From Helicobacter_D sp964464895 (GTDB lineage Bacteria; Campylobacterota; Campylobacteria; Campylobacterales; Helicobacteraceae), in contig CAYXGY010000001.1 in assembly GCA_964464895.1 (NCBI GenBank), positions 62,001-126,000 of the forward strand: DNA of 64,000 bases, given 5' to 3'. A model generated the notes under the pieces. That model ran no database searches. It had not been told where the DNA came from and was given only the letters and a program-made list of their open reading frames with translations. Made by a program: the position numbers and the translations under genes. This document shows, piece by piece, positions 8,553 to 17,486 of this stretch. How positions within the stretch are numbered: the stretch's first letter is position 1; every line of letters starts with the position of its first letter.

Positions 8553-9032
8553 TTAAAATTGGATTGGTTTATAGAGAATCTCCAAGACTTCATAATCCAC
8601 GCGTCCCTTTGGCAAGGCTACACTCACTTCATCACCTACGACTTTGCCTAAAAGTTGTTTAGCTAAAGGGGAATGATAAGAAATTAAACCTTTTTCCGGA
8701 TTGCTTTCTGTCTGTCCGACAATAGTATAAGTAAAAGTCTCTTCTGTTTCCAAGTCTTCTAGTTTAATCGTTGAACCAAAGCTAATTTTGGTATGTTCTA
8801 GGCTTTGGGGGTCAATCACGCGTGCATTAGCGACAAGTTGTGTTAATTCATTAATGCGAGCATCTAAAAATAATTGTCGCTCTCTTGCAGCGTGGTATTC
8901 TGCATTTTCTTTTAAATCGCCGTGTTCCCTTGCAGTATCAATTTCAATAATATTTTTTGGTCGTTCCACTTCTTTGAGATTCTTAAGTTCGGAAATTAAT
9001 TTATTATAACCATATTGAGTCATAGGTTCCAT
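8553..9032 (-). CDS. greA: transcription elongation factor GreA
   Basis: Rescues backtracked RNA polymerase by stimulating cleavage of the transcript 3' end. The 159-residue protein has an N-terminal coiled coil whose tip carries the acidic residues in DTAREHGDLKENAEYHAARE, and a C-terminal FKBP-like domain (ISYHSPLAKQLLGKVVGD, ALPKGRVDYEVLEI). Length and motifs are normal. Nine bases separate it from dut. Confidence 0.95.
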   Translation of the reverse strand: MEPMTQYGYNKLISELKNLKEVERPKNIIEIDTAREHGDLKENAEYHAARERQLFLDARINELTQLVANARVIDPQSLEHTKISFGSTIKLEDLETEETFTYTIVGQTESNPEKGLISYHSPLAKQLLGKVVGDEVSVALPKGRVDYEVLEILYKPIQF

Positions 9033-9096
9033 ATAATGCCTTTAGATAAAATAATTTGGATATGGTAAGGAAAAGAGTGTTAAAAAGCCCTTTATT

Positions 9097-10284
9097 TTAT
9101 AAATTTTTCGCAAAATTTTGTAATTTTTTTGCACAAGATTCCGCACTTCCGTGTGCAAGATATTGGAATAGAATCTTTTTTTGTTCGAAAAAATACTGAT
9201 AATCAAAGCAAGCATATGCATTTTGCAAATTTTCTACACTGACATTTTCTTGTAAAAATTCTGGATGAATTGGAAAAATAGCGGGATTGGGATTATTTTT
9301 GGGTGAATTAAAAGTGTGAAATTCTAAAAAAATATTGGCTAAGCCTATGTAGTTTAATTTGACTAAAGATTTGGCGATGAGGTAATCCAAAGGCTTTGCT
9401 TTGTAAGCTAAAATTGTTGGAATCCCAAGCAGGGTAGATTCCAAAGTTGCTGTGCCACTACATACGAAAGCGAACGCACTTTGCCTTAATCCGACATAGG
9501 TATCAAAAGAAATTTCAAATGTACTGATGTCGCCATAGATTGCATTTAAATTGCGTTTTTCAAATGCTTTAGGAACGATTAAAACCGCACTTTTGCCTTG
9601 AGATTTTAAGGTTTTAGCAAGTTGGCTAAAGATTGGAAAAAGGGCGCGGATTTCACTCTTGCGAGAACCCGGCATAAAGGCAATTTTTTGTGATTCTTGA
9701 GGAGTATCCAAAGAATAAGGAATCGCATCAAGGAGTGGGTGACCTACATAAGTAATCTGCGCAGTCTTTGGATAAAAGTCCTTTTCAAAGGGCAAAATTC
9801 CCCATAGCTCATCGCAAATTTTACTTAAAATTTTTGCACGTTTAGGCTTCCAAGCCCAAACTTGTGGCAGGATATAATAAATAATGTGTGGAGGCTTTTG
9901 GGATTTGCCCCTAAGCAATTTGCGAATTGTTTGGATTAAAGGAATATTGAATGAGGAGGAATCCATGAAGAGTGCAATATCGCATTTGAGGGCAATTTGA
10001 GCAAGTTCTTGCTTGAGTTTGAAAAATTTTGGAATCAATCGAAGAATCCCAACAAATCCCATAACGCGGAAAGATTCCGGATTGTAAGCACTTTGAAAAA
10101 GATTCGTAGAATTCGTTGCGTTTGGGTTGGAGGGCTCTAGTAAGGATTGCTGAAGCAATGCGCTATCAAAGATTCCATAGAGCATAAAGGGAACTTGCGC
10201 CTGTTGCAAGGATTTTACAAGATTGGCTAAATGGATATTGGCAGAATATTCTATGGCAGAAACAAAGATTTTTAAGGTTTTCAC
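9097..10284 (-). CDS. lpxB: lipid-A-disaccharide synthase
   Basis: Glycosyltransferase (GT19) that joins UDP-2,3-diacylglucosamine and lipid X to form the lipid A disaccharide at the inner membrane. Visible motifs include IFVSAIEYSANIHLA at the N-terminus (family: AGExSGD, here degenerate), YYILPQVWAWKPKR, VGHPLLD, FMPGSRKSEI and FVCSGTATLE. The 395-residue length is usual. It is eight bases downstream of the coiled-coil gene. Confidence 0.9.
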   Translation of the reverse strand: MKTLKIFVSAIEYSANIHLANLVKSLQQAQVPFMLYGIFDSALLQQSLLEPSNPNATNSTNLFQSAYNPESFRVMGFVGILRLIPKFFKLKQELAQIALKCDIALFMDSSSFNIPLIQTIRKLLRGKSQKPPHIIYYILPQVWAWKPKRAKILSKICDELWGILPFEKDFYPKTAQITYVGHPLLDAIPYSLDTPQESQKIAFMPGSRKSEIRALFPIFSQLAKTLKSQGKSAVLIVPKAFEKRNLNAIYGDISTFEISFDTYVGLRQSAFAFVCSGTATLESTLLGIPTILAYKAKPLDYLIAKSLVKLNYIGLANIFLEFHTFNSPKNNPNPAIFPIHPEFLQENVSVENLQNAYACFDYQYFFEQKKILFQYLAHGSAESCAKKLQNFAKNL

Positions 10285-10292
10285 GCAGACTC

Positions 10293-11042
10293 TTAAGGAT
10301 TCTGTGGAATCTCATCGGAATTTTTGAGGTTTTTGTGTGAGATTTTTTCTGAATCTGCCTTTGGATTCTGGTCAGAATGGATTTCTAAATCTTGTATGTC
10401 ATCTAACATTTTCTGTGTGGATTGTGTTGTGTTGCTCTGTAAATTATGAATCTCTGCTTCTAGCTTGAAGCTTTCTAAATCTAGTGCCTTGAGCCTAGAA
10501 TCTATTTTGATTAATAAGTCAAAAAGTAGTTCGGCGGATTCTAAAAGCACATAATCTTTGGCAGGATTGGCGAGCAATCGTTGGTGTTTTTGATAGGAGA
10601 CTTCCAACTTCTCTACGGCTTTGGGACGTTCAAGGGGAATGTTTTGAAAAAGTTCTTTTGTGGATTTAAGAAGTTTTTTTAGGGCGCGGTATTGAGCTTC
10701 TAGGGCTTTGAGGTCTAAGGATTTGGATTCTAGGGTATTAGAATCTGAAATCTCTAAGGCTTGGGAATGATTCAAAGAGGCAAGGTGTTGTTCTTTTGTA
10801 GCAATTTCATTTTCTAATGTTTGATTTCTTTGTTCTAATTCTTTATTGTCTGCGAGCAATAACGCATTTTTAGCCGAGATGTTATTAAAGGATTCCAATA
10901 GGGATTCTTTGTCTTTTTTGAGGGCATCAAATTCTTCATTAAAACGTTTTTTTTCTGTTTCAAAGATAGTGTAGATTTGCCACGATTCTTTGATTTCATC
11001 TAACTTTTTGGTGAGTTCTTGAAGCGGGGAGCGATTTTGCAT
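10293..11042 (-). CDS. coiled-coil protein of unknown function
   Basis: A 249-residue, highly charged protein with no signal peptide or membrane segment. Residues about 20-140 and 160-200 are heptad-rich (KKRFNEEFDALKKDKESLL, NKELEQRNQTLENEIATKE), predicting a long coiled coil; the C-terminus is polar and Asn/Asp-rich, probably disordered. The start overlaps the stop of the NUDIX gene (TAATG). Being inside an envelope and cell-shape run, a scaffold role is possible, but I recognise no family. Confidence 0.6.
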   Translation of the reverse strand: MQNRSPLQELTKKLDEIKESWQIYTIFETEKKRFNEEFDALKKDKESLLESFNNISAKNALLLADNKELEQRNQTLENEIATKEQHLASLNHSQALEISDSNTLESKSLDLKALEAQYRALKKLLKSTKELFQNIPLERPKAVEKLEVSYQKHQRLLANPAKDYVLLESAELLFDLLIKIDSRLKALDLESFKLEAEIHNLQSNTTQSTQKMLDDIQDLEIHSDQNPKADSEKISHKNLKNSDEIPQNP

Positions 11043-11650
11043 TAATGACCTTCAAAATTTTTAAGAAACCAAAGAAAGGCAAACATAACACCTGATGTTT
11101 TAGGATAAGATTCATCTAAGATAAAATCATAAGCTTCGCGTCTTGGGATAAAGACGACTTCAATATTTTCGTCTTCTATGCCACCTCCTTGATTTTGGCG
11201 ACAGGATTCGTCAATTACTGCAAAGAAAAGCGTTTGTTTGCTTCCTGCAAAGCCAACGGAGCTATAAAATTCTGTAATTTTATCAATGTTTTCTAGTGGA
11301 ATCGCATAACCGCATTCCTCTAAAATCTCTTCTTGAGCAATTTCTTTAAGGGATTTCCCTTCTTTGTCTGTAATGCCTGCACAAAGTTCAAAGGTATAAC
11401 CTAATTCAACTTTTAGATTCTGGGTTTGGCGGACATTTTCTTTAAGATAAACTGCGGGACGAAATTGTTTCACCATTACAAAAGAATCTTTTGGTTTGTG
11501 ATAAAGCAAAATACTTACACTATCGTGTGCTTCAATAATATCCCAGCTACGTTCTTTGCCGTTTTCGCAAAAAAGCATTCGTTTAGGCTTAATGTATTGT
11601 GAATTATGGCAACTGCAAAAGCGAATATTAGAAATATCTTTGGGGAGCAT
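11042..11650 (-). CDS. NUDIX hydrolase, UDP-sugar diphosphatase-like
   Basis: Predicted pyrophosphohydrolase of 202 residues. The NUDIX region reads AGITDKEG followed by EEILEECGY; the residue before the first catalytic Glu is Gln rather than the usual Arg. The surrounding pattern (LCAGITDKEGKSL, EECGY) resembles the NUDT14-type UDP-glucose pyrophosphatases more than ADP-ribose or Ap4A hydrolases. It lies between the peptidoglycan peptidase csd3 and the coiled-coil gene, with start-stop overlaps on both sides. Substrate is inferred only. Confidence 0.7.
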   Translation of the reverse strand: MLPKDISNIRFCSCHNSQYIKPKRMLFCENGKERSWDIIEAHDSVSILLYHKPKDSFVMVKQFRPAVYLKENVRQTQNLKVELGYTFELCAGITDKEGKSLKEIAQEEILEECGYAIPLENIDKITEFYSSVGFAGSKQTLFFAVIDESCRQNQGGGIEDENIEVVFIPRREAYDFILDESYPKTSGVMFAFLWFLKNFEGH

Positions 11651-12888
11651 TAGTTTAAATTCTTATCCTCTGCATTAAGATAGACGATATAATCATTCTT
11701 TATTTTTCTAAATGGCGTTTGATTCTCAATTCCTTGAGCAAGAGTAGCATTTAAAGCTTGCTGATAAACTTTTGCTGTGGCTAGGAATCCTTCCTTTTCT
11801 TTGCCTGTAAGTTTTGAATGGGCGATTCTCAAATGTTTGATAGGATTGACTGCATTGCCATTTTTATAAAGTCCAAAATGCAAATGTGGTCCTGTGCTAA
11901 GCCCTGTGCTACCTACCGTGCCGATTTGTTCTCCTTGTTTGACATACACACCTGTGCGGATTTTGCGGTTGATTTTTTGCATATGGGCATAAAGCGTTTT
12001 ATAGCCATTTTCGTGTTGGATAATCACGGTTTTGCCATAGCCTCCTTTTGTTCCAGCAAAGATTACTTTGCCTTTTCCTGCCGCACGAATAGAAGTATGA
12101 CGTGGTGCAGCATAATCTGTCCCCAAATGCGGACGTTTGTAACCAAGAATAGGGTGTTTGCGTCCCATAGAAAAATGAGAGGAAATGCGTTTGTAATTTA
12201 AGGGAATCGTGAGTAAATATTTACTCATATTATTGCCTTTTAAATCATAGAATTGTCCATCTTCGTGGCGCACAACATATTGATGACGATTGCCAACATT
12301 CAAAATAGAAGCCTTAATGTTTGGCGAACCGAAATTTTTGCCCAAACGATATTTGCGCTCATAAATAATCGCAAGTTTGTCATTTTTACGCACTTCACGG
12401 CGGAAATCCACACTTCCTTTATAAGCTTGAACAAAATCACTTGCTAGGAATTTATCTCCCGTGAGTTTGATAATATCATTATAAAGAGAATTTTCGACAC
12501 TAAGAGCAATTGTGCGTTCTTCTGTGAAGTAAGTTACGGGAATTGCACGCATACCATAAGAATCACCTTGTCTGAAGATATGCAATTGAGAATTTTCATT
12601 AATAGGAATCAAAGCTTGAAGTAAAGTAGAATCTTCATAAAGTGTGTAAAAAGTGCTACCACTGATAATTTCATCGGCTAGTTCTTTGTCTTCCGGGGCT
12701 AAATCATAATAAACTTTTAATGGAATATTGTTTTTTGCAAAAAAAGTCAGGAGAGTTTGTCCTTGTTCCCATTGGGATTCTTGGATATTTGCAGCATTGG
12801 CATTCAGCAAGCCAAAGGTGCTCAAAATGCAAAAAACTTTCAAAAGGTTTTTAAAAAATACTAATTTAAGAAGTTTGAAGAATCGCAT
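11650..12888 (-). CDS. csd3: peptidoglycan DD-peptidase, M23 family (Csd3-like)
   Basis: Periplasmic metallopeptidase of 412 residues. A signal peptide covers about 1-32 (cleavage near LLNANA). The C-terminal LytM/M23 domain has the zinc ligands in HLGTDY and HLHF, with GKGKVIFAGTKGGYGKTV and GYKTLYAHMQKI. The long N-terminal part fits Csd3/HdpA of H. pylori, a DD-carboxypeptidase and endopeptidase needed for helical shape. It is first in the leftward run, behind its own leader region. Confidence 0.8.
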   Translation of the reverse strand: MRFFKLLKLVFFKNLLKVFCILSTFGLLNANAANIQESQWEQGQTLLTFFAKNNIPLKVYYDLAPEDKELADEIISGSTFYTLYEDSTLLQALIPINENSQLHIFRQGDSYGMRAIPVTYFTEERTIALSVENSLYNDIIKLTGDKFLASDFVQAYKGSVDFRREVRKNDKLAIIYERKYRLGKNFGSPNIKASILNVGNRHQYVVRHEDGQFYDLKGNNMSKYLLTIPLNYKRISSHFSMGRKHPILGYKRPHLGTDYAAPRHTSIRAAGKGKVIFAGTKGGYGKTVIIQHENGYKTLYAHMQKINRKIRTGVYVKQGEQIGTVGSTGLSTGPHLHFGLYKNGNAVNPIKHLRIAHSKLTGKEKEGFLATAKVYQQALNATLAQGIENQTPFRKIKNDYIVYLNAEDKNLN

Positions 12889-13025
12889 AGTCTAGCCCCT
12901 AAATGAATGATTAATGTGGTATGGTATTTTAGAGAAAGGAGATTATAGCACAAAAACCGCAGTTTGAGGCAAAAATATAAAAAAATTATAAAAATTTTTG
13001 AAATTTCATTAAAAAATAAAATTCT

Positions 13026-13033
13026 GCTATACT
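13026..13033 (+). promoter_or_regulatory. extended -10 before the small membrane protein gene
   Basis: TGCTATACT matches TGnTATAAT in all but one position and lies about 60 bases before the ATG at 13095. No strong -35 is seen. Confidence 0.4.
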
Positions 13034-13094
13034 TTTAAAAATAATACAAAATGTATTTGAAGGCTTTAAAACATTTTGATTTAAAGGAGTGGCG

Positions 13095-13289
13095 ATGAAA
13101 GATTGGTTTGTACCGTCAATGGGATTTGGACTCTTTATTTATTTTATGTTGTTTGTAATTTTATATACAATTAAAATCGGCGGTCCTGATGTCCCATTGT
13201 ATGGCGATAGCCAACAAATCGCCCCACCTAAGGATGCTAATGAGAAATTTTTGCAAGATATTTCAAAAAGTATTAGAAAATCATTTTAG
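13095..13289 (+). CDS. small single-pass membrane protein, unknown
   Basis: A 64-residue protein with one transmembrane helix (about 8-28, MGFGLFIYFMLFVILYTI) and a polar C-terminal tail ending in ISKSIRKSF. A GTG six bases upstream could also start, but the AGGAG site at 13085-13089 fits the ATG at 13095. It precedes flgM by 54 bases, and a sigma28-type promoter lies between, so cotranscription is uncertain. I recognise no family. Confidence 0.65.
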   Translation: MKDWFVPSMGFGLFIYFMLFVILYTIKIGGPDVPLYGDSQQIAPPKDANEKFLQDISKSIRKSF

Positions 13290-13311
13290 TTTTTTGAAAA
13301 ATAGCCGATAT
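13284..13311 (+). promoter_or_regulatory. sigma28 (FliA) promoter of flgM
   Basis: A -35 like TTTTAGT (13284-13290) is followed after 13 bases by GCCGATAT (13304-13311), the sigma28 -10 of epsilonproteobacteria. The expected transcript starts about 25 bases before the flgM ATG. A 28-base stretch here differs at only two positions from the promoter at 26621-26648. Confidence 0.75.
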
Positions 13312-13343
13312 TATGTGGAAAGATTTTTTACAAAGGAGAGAAA

Positions 13344-13589
13344 ATGATTAGCCATTTGATGAGTAACTCGGCTTTTTCAAGTGCTATTAATCAGACGAAT
13401 AATAAAAATGCTTCGCAGATTAATAATGCCAAAGAAGAATCCATTAATCAAAAGTCTCAAACAGAAAAAAGTGCAAAAACTTCTTCTAATAGTAGATTAG
13501 ATGAAATCAAAGCCGCGATAAAAGACGGCACTTATAAATTAGATTTAAGGGGGAGTGCGCAAAAGTTGGCACAAGAATTGCTTAGATAA
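13344..13589 (+). CDS. flgM: anti-sigma28 factor FlgM
   Basis: Binds and inhibits the flagellar sigma factor FliA until the hook is finished. The 81-residue protein has a disordered, Asn/Lys/Ser-rich N-terminal half and a C-terminal sigma-binding part (SSNSRLDEIKAAIKDGTYKL, GSAQKLAQELL) that matches the FlgM family. It starts behind AAAGGAGAG. It is followed by an FlgN-like gene and flgK, the arrangement in Campylobacter and H. pylori, and is itself behind a sigma28 promoter, giving negative feedback. Confidence 0.9.
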   Translation: MISHLMSNSAFSSAINQTNNKNASQINNAKEESINQKSQTEKSAKTSSNSRLDEIKAAIKDGTYKLDLRGSAQKLAQELLR

Positions 13590-13619
13590 GAGATAAGTCT
13601 ATTTTATAGGAGTTATCTC

Positions 13620-14075
13620 ATGTCTTTGCAGTTTCTAAAAGAGGCTTTAGAAGATATTAAAGCACTCATTGCAATTACAGAACAAGATATTGCGGATATT
13701 AAAATCGCAAATAATGAGGCTATTTTTGCAAGGATTCCACAAAAAGAGGAATTAACCGCATCTTTTATTCGCAAAAAAGAAGCTTACGCTAAAAGCATTG
13801 AAGAGCGTTTGCGCACAGAATACCCTAATGCAACTTTAGAGGATTTAACTTATGAAGATAAGCAGCATTTACTAGGGGAAGGTGCGAGTGAATGCACCGC
13901 AGAACTGCACGACCAATTAGAAATCCTAAAGAATCTCAATTATCGTTTCGGTAAAATGTCCTTAGCTGTTTCGGAGTTTTATAGCTCTTTGTTAAGCAAG
14001 ATTGTTCCTGTGGAGGAGCACGGCTATAAAAAACAATCTTTGGGCAATGCGTCCTTTTTGCATACTGAAGTGTAG
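13620..14075 (+). CDS. FlgN-like flagellar chaperone
   Basis: A 151-residue, all-helical, charged protein with coiled-coil character (LKEALEDIKALIAITEQDIA, RKKEAYAKSIEERLR) and no export signal. It lies between flgM and flgK; in related species this position holds the FlgN-type chaperone that keeps FlgK/FlgL unfolded for export. Nine bases separate it from flgK. The identity is inferred from position and composition, since FlgN proteins are poorly conserved. Confidence 0.7.
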   Translation: MSLQFLKEALEDIKALIAITEQDIADIKIANNEAIFARIPQKEELTASFIRKKEAYAKSIEERLRTEYPNATLEDLTYEDKQHLLGEGASECTAELHDQLEILKNLNYRFGKMSLAVSEFYSSLLSKIVPVEEHGYKKQSLGNASFLHTEV

Positions 14076-14084
14076 GGGGACATT

Positions 14085-15914
14085 ATGGGTGGAATACTTT
14101 CTTCATTAAATACTCCCTATACAGGTTTAACCGGACATCAAGTAATGGTGGATACGGTAAGTAACAACATTGCCAATGCGAATAATGAATTTTATTCAAG
14201 ACAAGTCGTAAGAAGTGCAGCAGAAACCCCACTTTGGAAGCAAAATTATGCTTTGGGGCAAGGGCTTGCTACGATGACAATAGAGCGCATACACGATGAA
14301 TATACTTTTATGCGTTACAAAAAAGCAACCGCAGAAAAAACCTATTATGACACGAGTTTTGCAGGGCTTAGGGAAGCCTCCTCTTATTATCCTGAAATAG
14401 ATGGGGTAGGGATTTATAATGATTTGCAAAATTACTTCAATGCTTGGAAAGATTTATCTATAAAAGCGGGCGACCCAGCGCAAAAAATTGCATTAGCAGA
14501 GGAAGCCAATACACTTTGCAGAAATATCCAAGAAACACGGAATTCATTAGTTTATTTACAACAACGATTAAATGATGAGTTGAAAGTCGCAGTAGAAGAA
14601 GTAAATCGCTTAGGAGAGCAAATCGCAATCCTTAATAAGCAAATTAATGAATATGAAAATCAAGACTTGCATAGAAAGGCAAATGATTTGCGTGATTTGC
14701 GCGACCAATATGAGTTTGAAATTAATAATTTGATTGGTTGTGATGTTTTCAAGCAAGAAGTCAAAGGAAGTGCGTGTGTCAATAAAAATATTGCAGATTT
14801 TGATGAAGATTATACGCTAACAATTGGTGGGAGGTCTATTGTGGATGGCGAATCTTTCCACCCTTTAACTTTAGATAATTCCAAAAATGAAAGTGGAATC
14901 TATACGATTAAATATTTGCGTAGAGACCATAAAGAGCATAATTTAACAAATGTATTAAATGAGGGGAAAGTTGGGGCATTGTTAGACTTGATTCGCACAG
15001 AAGATGTGCTAACTTGTAATGGAACTTTGGGGAAATTACAAGTCTATATCAATGATTTGGATACTTTTGCAAATGGAATCATTGAGGCGACAAATAATAT
15101 TTATGCGCAATGCGCACAATTAGGCGCGCGTAGCGACCAACTCTACATCAATACCCAAGATGCGCTAACAACGAGTGGTTATAATATTCGTCAAGGAAGC
15201 TTCAAGGTGGTGATGTATGATAAACAAGGTAACGAATTGGGCGCGCGTGAGGTGAATATAGATAATCTTACGAATATGCAAAGCATTATTGACCAACTCA
15301 ATGCTAATAATGATGATAATTTAGACGGCAATGCTTTGAATGATTTTGATGATAGATTCCAAGCGACTTACAATAATGACACACAGACTTTTGCTATAAC
15401 CTCTAAGAATCCGTCAGAAGAAATCTATATTTCAATCCAAGACAATGGGACAAATTTCGCTGGGGCATTTGGTGTCAATCGCTTTTTTGACGGCAATGAC
15501 GCGAGAAATATAGAGCTAGCAAGAGCTTATCGTGATGACCCAACTTTGATTCGTGCTTATCGTGAGGCAGTAGATGGTAACTTTGAAGTTGCAAATATGA
15601 TGCAGCAATTGCAATATGATAAGATTACCTTTACAGATGTTTATGATAGAGAGGAGAGGGAAGAAACAATTAGTGGATACTTTCGCTATATTGCGAGCAG
15701 AGTTGCCTCTCAAACCGAAGGAACACAAATCACACAAGAGACTAAAGAAGCTGTATATAATTCAGTCAAAAAAGAATATAAAACAATTTCAGAAGTTTCC
15801 GTAGATGATGAATTGGTAAATTTGATTAAGTTTCAAACAGGTTATAGTGCCAATGCGAAGTTAATTTCTGCAATTGATGAGATGATAACCACGCTTTTAG
15901 GGATTAAGCAATAA
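14085..15914 (+). CDS. flgK: flagellar hook-associated protein 1
   Basis: First junction protein between hook and filament, exported by the flagellar type III system. The N-terminal rod-type motif has LNTPYTGLTGHQVMVD and TVSNNIANANN; the C-terminal D0 helix reads LIKFQTGYSANAKLISAIDE and ends LLGIKQ. These coiled ends enclose a 480-residue variable region. The 609-residue length is as in H. pylori and Campylobacter. It follows the FlgN-like chaperone gene directly, and no separate sigma54 site is visible ahead of it. Confidence 0.95.
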   Translation: MGGILSSLNTPYTGLTGHQVMVDTVSNNIANANNEFYSRQVVRSAAETPLWKQNYALGQGLATMTIERIHDEYTFMRYKKATAEKTYYDTSFAGLREASSYYPEIDGVGIYNDLQNYFNAWKDLSIKAGDPAQKIALAEEANTLCRNIQETRNSLVYLQQRLNDELKVAVEEVNRLGEQIAILNKQINEYENQDLHRKANDLRDLRDQYEFEINNLIGCDVFKQEVKGSACVNKNIADFDEDYTLTIGGRSIVDGESFHPLTLDNSKNESGIYTIKYLRRDHKEHNLTNVLNEGKVGALLDLIRTEDVLTCNGTLGKLQVYINDLDTFANGIIEATNNIYAQCAQLGARSDQLYINTQDALTTSGYNIRQGSFKVVMYDKQGNELGAREVNIDNLTNMQSIIDQLNANNDDNLDGNALNDFDDRFQATYNNDTQTFAITSKNPSEEIYISIQDNGTNFAGAFGVNRFFDGNDARNIELARAYRDDPTLIRAYREAVDGNFEVANMMQQLQYDKITFTDVYDREEREETISGYFRYIASRVASQTEGTQITQETKEAVYNSVKKEYKTISEVSVDDELVNLIKFQTGYSANAKLISAIDEMITTLLGIKQ

Positions 15915-15933
15915 TTTCTAGCAGGAAATTGCT

Positions 15934-16692
15934 TTGAATTCTCCAAAACTCCCCCTTTTTGACACTTCTTTGGAAGTTAGTTGGAATCCTTGGCACGGGT
16001 GTTTGCGTGTCAGTGAGGGTTGCAAGAATTGTTATGTTTATACGATAGATTCTCTTATCCAAAAAGACACACGCGAGATTTATAAAACACGTAATTTTTA
16101 TTTACCAATTATCAAAAACCGCAAGGGAAGTTATAAGATTCCAAGTCATTCTAAAGTGTGGCTCTGTTTTAGCAGTGATTTCTTGTTAGAGAGTGCGGAT
16201 AAATGGAGAGGGGAAGTGTGGGAAATGATTGCCAAGAGAAAAGATTGCACTTTTATATTTTTTACCAAACGTATTGCACGATTCTTGGATTGTATTCCTA
16301 AAGATTGGGGGGAGGGATATTCTAATGTGATTGTGGGTTGTAGCGTAGAGAATCAAGCACAAGCTAATGCACGCTTGGGAATCTTTTTGTCCTCGCCAAT
16401 TCAAACGCGTTGGATTATCTGTGCCCCGCTTTTAGAAAATATCAATTTAATGCCTTTTTTGGATTCTAGCAAGATTGCAGAAATCAGTGTAGGGGGAGAA
16501 TCGGGACTTCATACTAGAGTGTGTGATTTTGCGTGGGTGCTTTCTTTGCAATCTCAAGCGAAACTCGCGGGAATCAAATTTCATTTCCACCAAACAGGCA
16601 CTTTGTTTTTAAAAGATTCTAAACTTTATAGGATTGCAAAAAATCTCCAAAGAGCTTATGCGCAAAAAGCAAATATTGATTGGAATCCATAA
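15934..16692 (+). CDS. DUF5131 family protein (Gp37/Gp68-like)
   Basis: A 252-residue protein. The N-terminal part WNPWHGCLRVSEGCKNCY holds three cysteines in a C-x6-C-x2-C pattern that recalls a radical-SAM-type iron-sulfur site, and VGGESG and FFTKR motifs are typical of DUF5131. Members occur in bacteria and phages and are of unknown function. The start is TTG, with AGGA seven bases upstream. It is 19 bases after flgK and may be read through from it, though the neighbours give no functional clue. Confidence 0.7.
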   Translation: MNSPKLPLFDTSLEVSWNPWHGCLRVSEGCKNCYVYTIDSLIQKDTREIYKTRNFYLPIIKNRKGSYKIPSHSKVWLCFSSDFLLESADKWRGEVWEMIAKRKDCTFIFFTKRIARFLDCIPKDWGEGYSNVIVGCSVENQAQANARLGIFLSSPIQTRWIICAPLLENINLMPFLDSSKIAEISVGGESGLHTRVCDFAWVLSLQSQAKLAGIKFHFHQTGTLFLKDSKLYRIAKNLQRAYAQKANIDWNP

Positions 16693-16720
16693 GTTGTGGA
16701 ATCTTATGCGTATGCAACGA

Positions 16721-17419
16721 CTATTCTAGGGGAACACAATTGAGCTTATAGCCTAAGCGGGAATGATTGCGGATAAGGTCGTGATAAGTTTTGCGGCGAA
16801 TACTATTGACGTGCATACGTAAAGAATCCATTGTCATAGGCTGATTTTTCCAGATTTTTTTATGGAATTCTTCATAGGTTACAGGATAACTATCTGCATT
16901 AATCAGCAAATCCAAAATTTGATATTCTCTATCGGTGAGCTCAAAAACTGCAAAACCTTTTAAAATAGACTTGTCTCGCCTGCGATAAAAGATTCCTTGT
17001 CCAAGGTCTACAGTTTGTTCTTTGTGAAGCTGCTTATTGATTCCTAATAAAAGCACGAAGAGTTCTTCTAAATCTACTGCTTTTTTAATGAGCGAGCAAG
17101 CATTGAGTTTAATCATTTCATTGATTTTTTCTTCATCACTATAAGCCGTCATAAAGATTACAGGAATATTGGGATTCGTCTTGCGCATTGTTTTAACCAT
17201 TGCGATTCCATCTATCTTGCCTTCTAAATTCACATCGGTAATCACAATGTCAATCACATTATTTTTGAAATGTTTCAAGCCACCTTCACCTTTTTTGGCA
17301 GTTAGAATCTTGCGACATCGTCTCTCCAGTGGAATCCTAAGTAAATCTAATGCGACAGGATCATCTTCCACAATCAGAATTGTTAAATTGCCGAGAGGTT
17401 CAAGCAGTGCAGGAAGCAT
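16721..17419 (-). CDS. orphan OmpR-type response regulator
   Basis: A 232-residue regulator. The receiver has DD in IVEDDPVALD, phospho-acceptor Asp in DIVITDVNLEG, Thr in IFMTAYSDE and Lys in SLIKKAV; the residue after this Lys is Lys rather than the usual Pro. The winged-helix output domain (about 145-230) includes LTDREYQILDLL and SLRMHVNSIRRK. No histidine kinase gene is adjacent. The upstream gap to the DUF2325 gene is 67 bases and AT-rich. Confidence 0.8.
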   Translation of the reverse strand: MLPALLEPLGNLTILIVEDDPVALDLLRIPLERRCRKILTAKKGEGGLKHFKNNVIDIVITDVNLEGKIDGIAMVKTMRKTNPNIPVIFMTAYSDEEKINEMIKLNACSLIKKAVDLEELFVLLLGINKQLHKEQTVDLGQGIFYRRRDKSILKGFAVFELTDREYQILDLLINADSYPVTYEEFHKKIWKNQPMTMDSLRMHVNSIRRKTYHDLIRNHSRLGYKLNCVPLE

Positions 17420-17486
17420 TCTTATCCTTAAATTAAACTAAAACATAATTTAGGGATAATTTTACAAAATTAAAATTAAAAATAAA

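Noticed and set aside
10293..11042. Flagellar or cytoskeletal filament protein (CcrP/bactofilin type)
   Set aside because: Only generic coiled coil is visible; no bactofilin or Ccrp signature, so left as unknown.
13041..13094. sigma54 promoter ahead of the flgM cluster
   Set aside because: No GG-N10-GC could be found; the region has an extended -10 and, before flgM, a sigma28 site instead.
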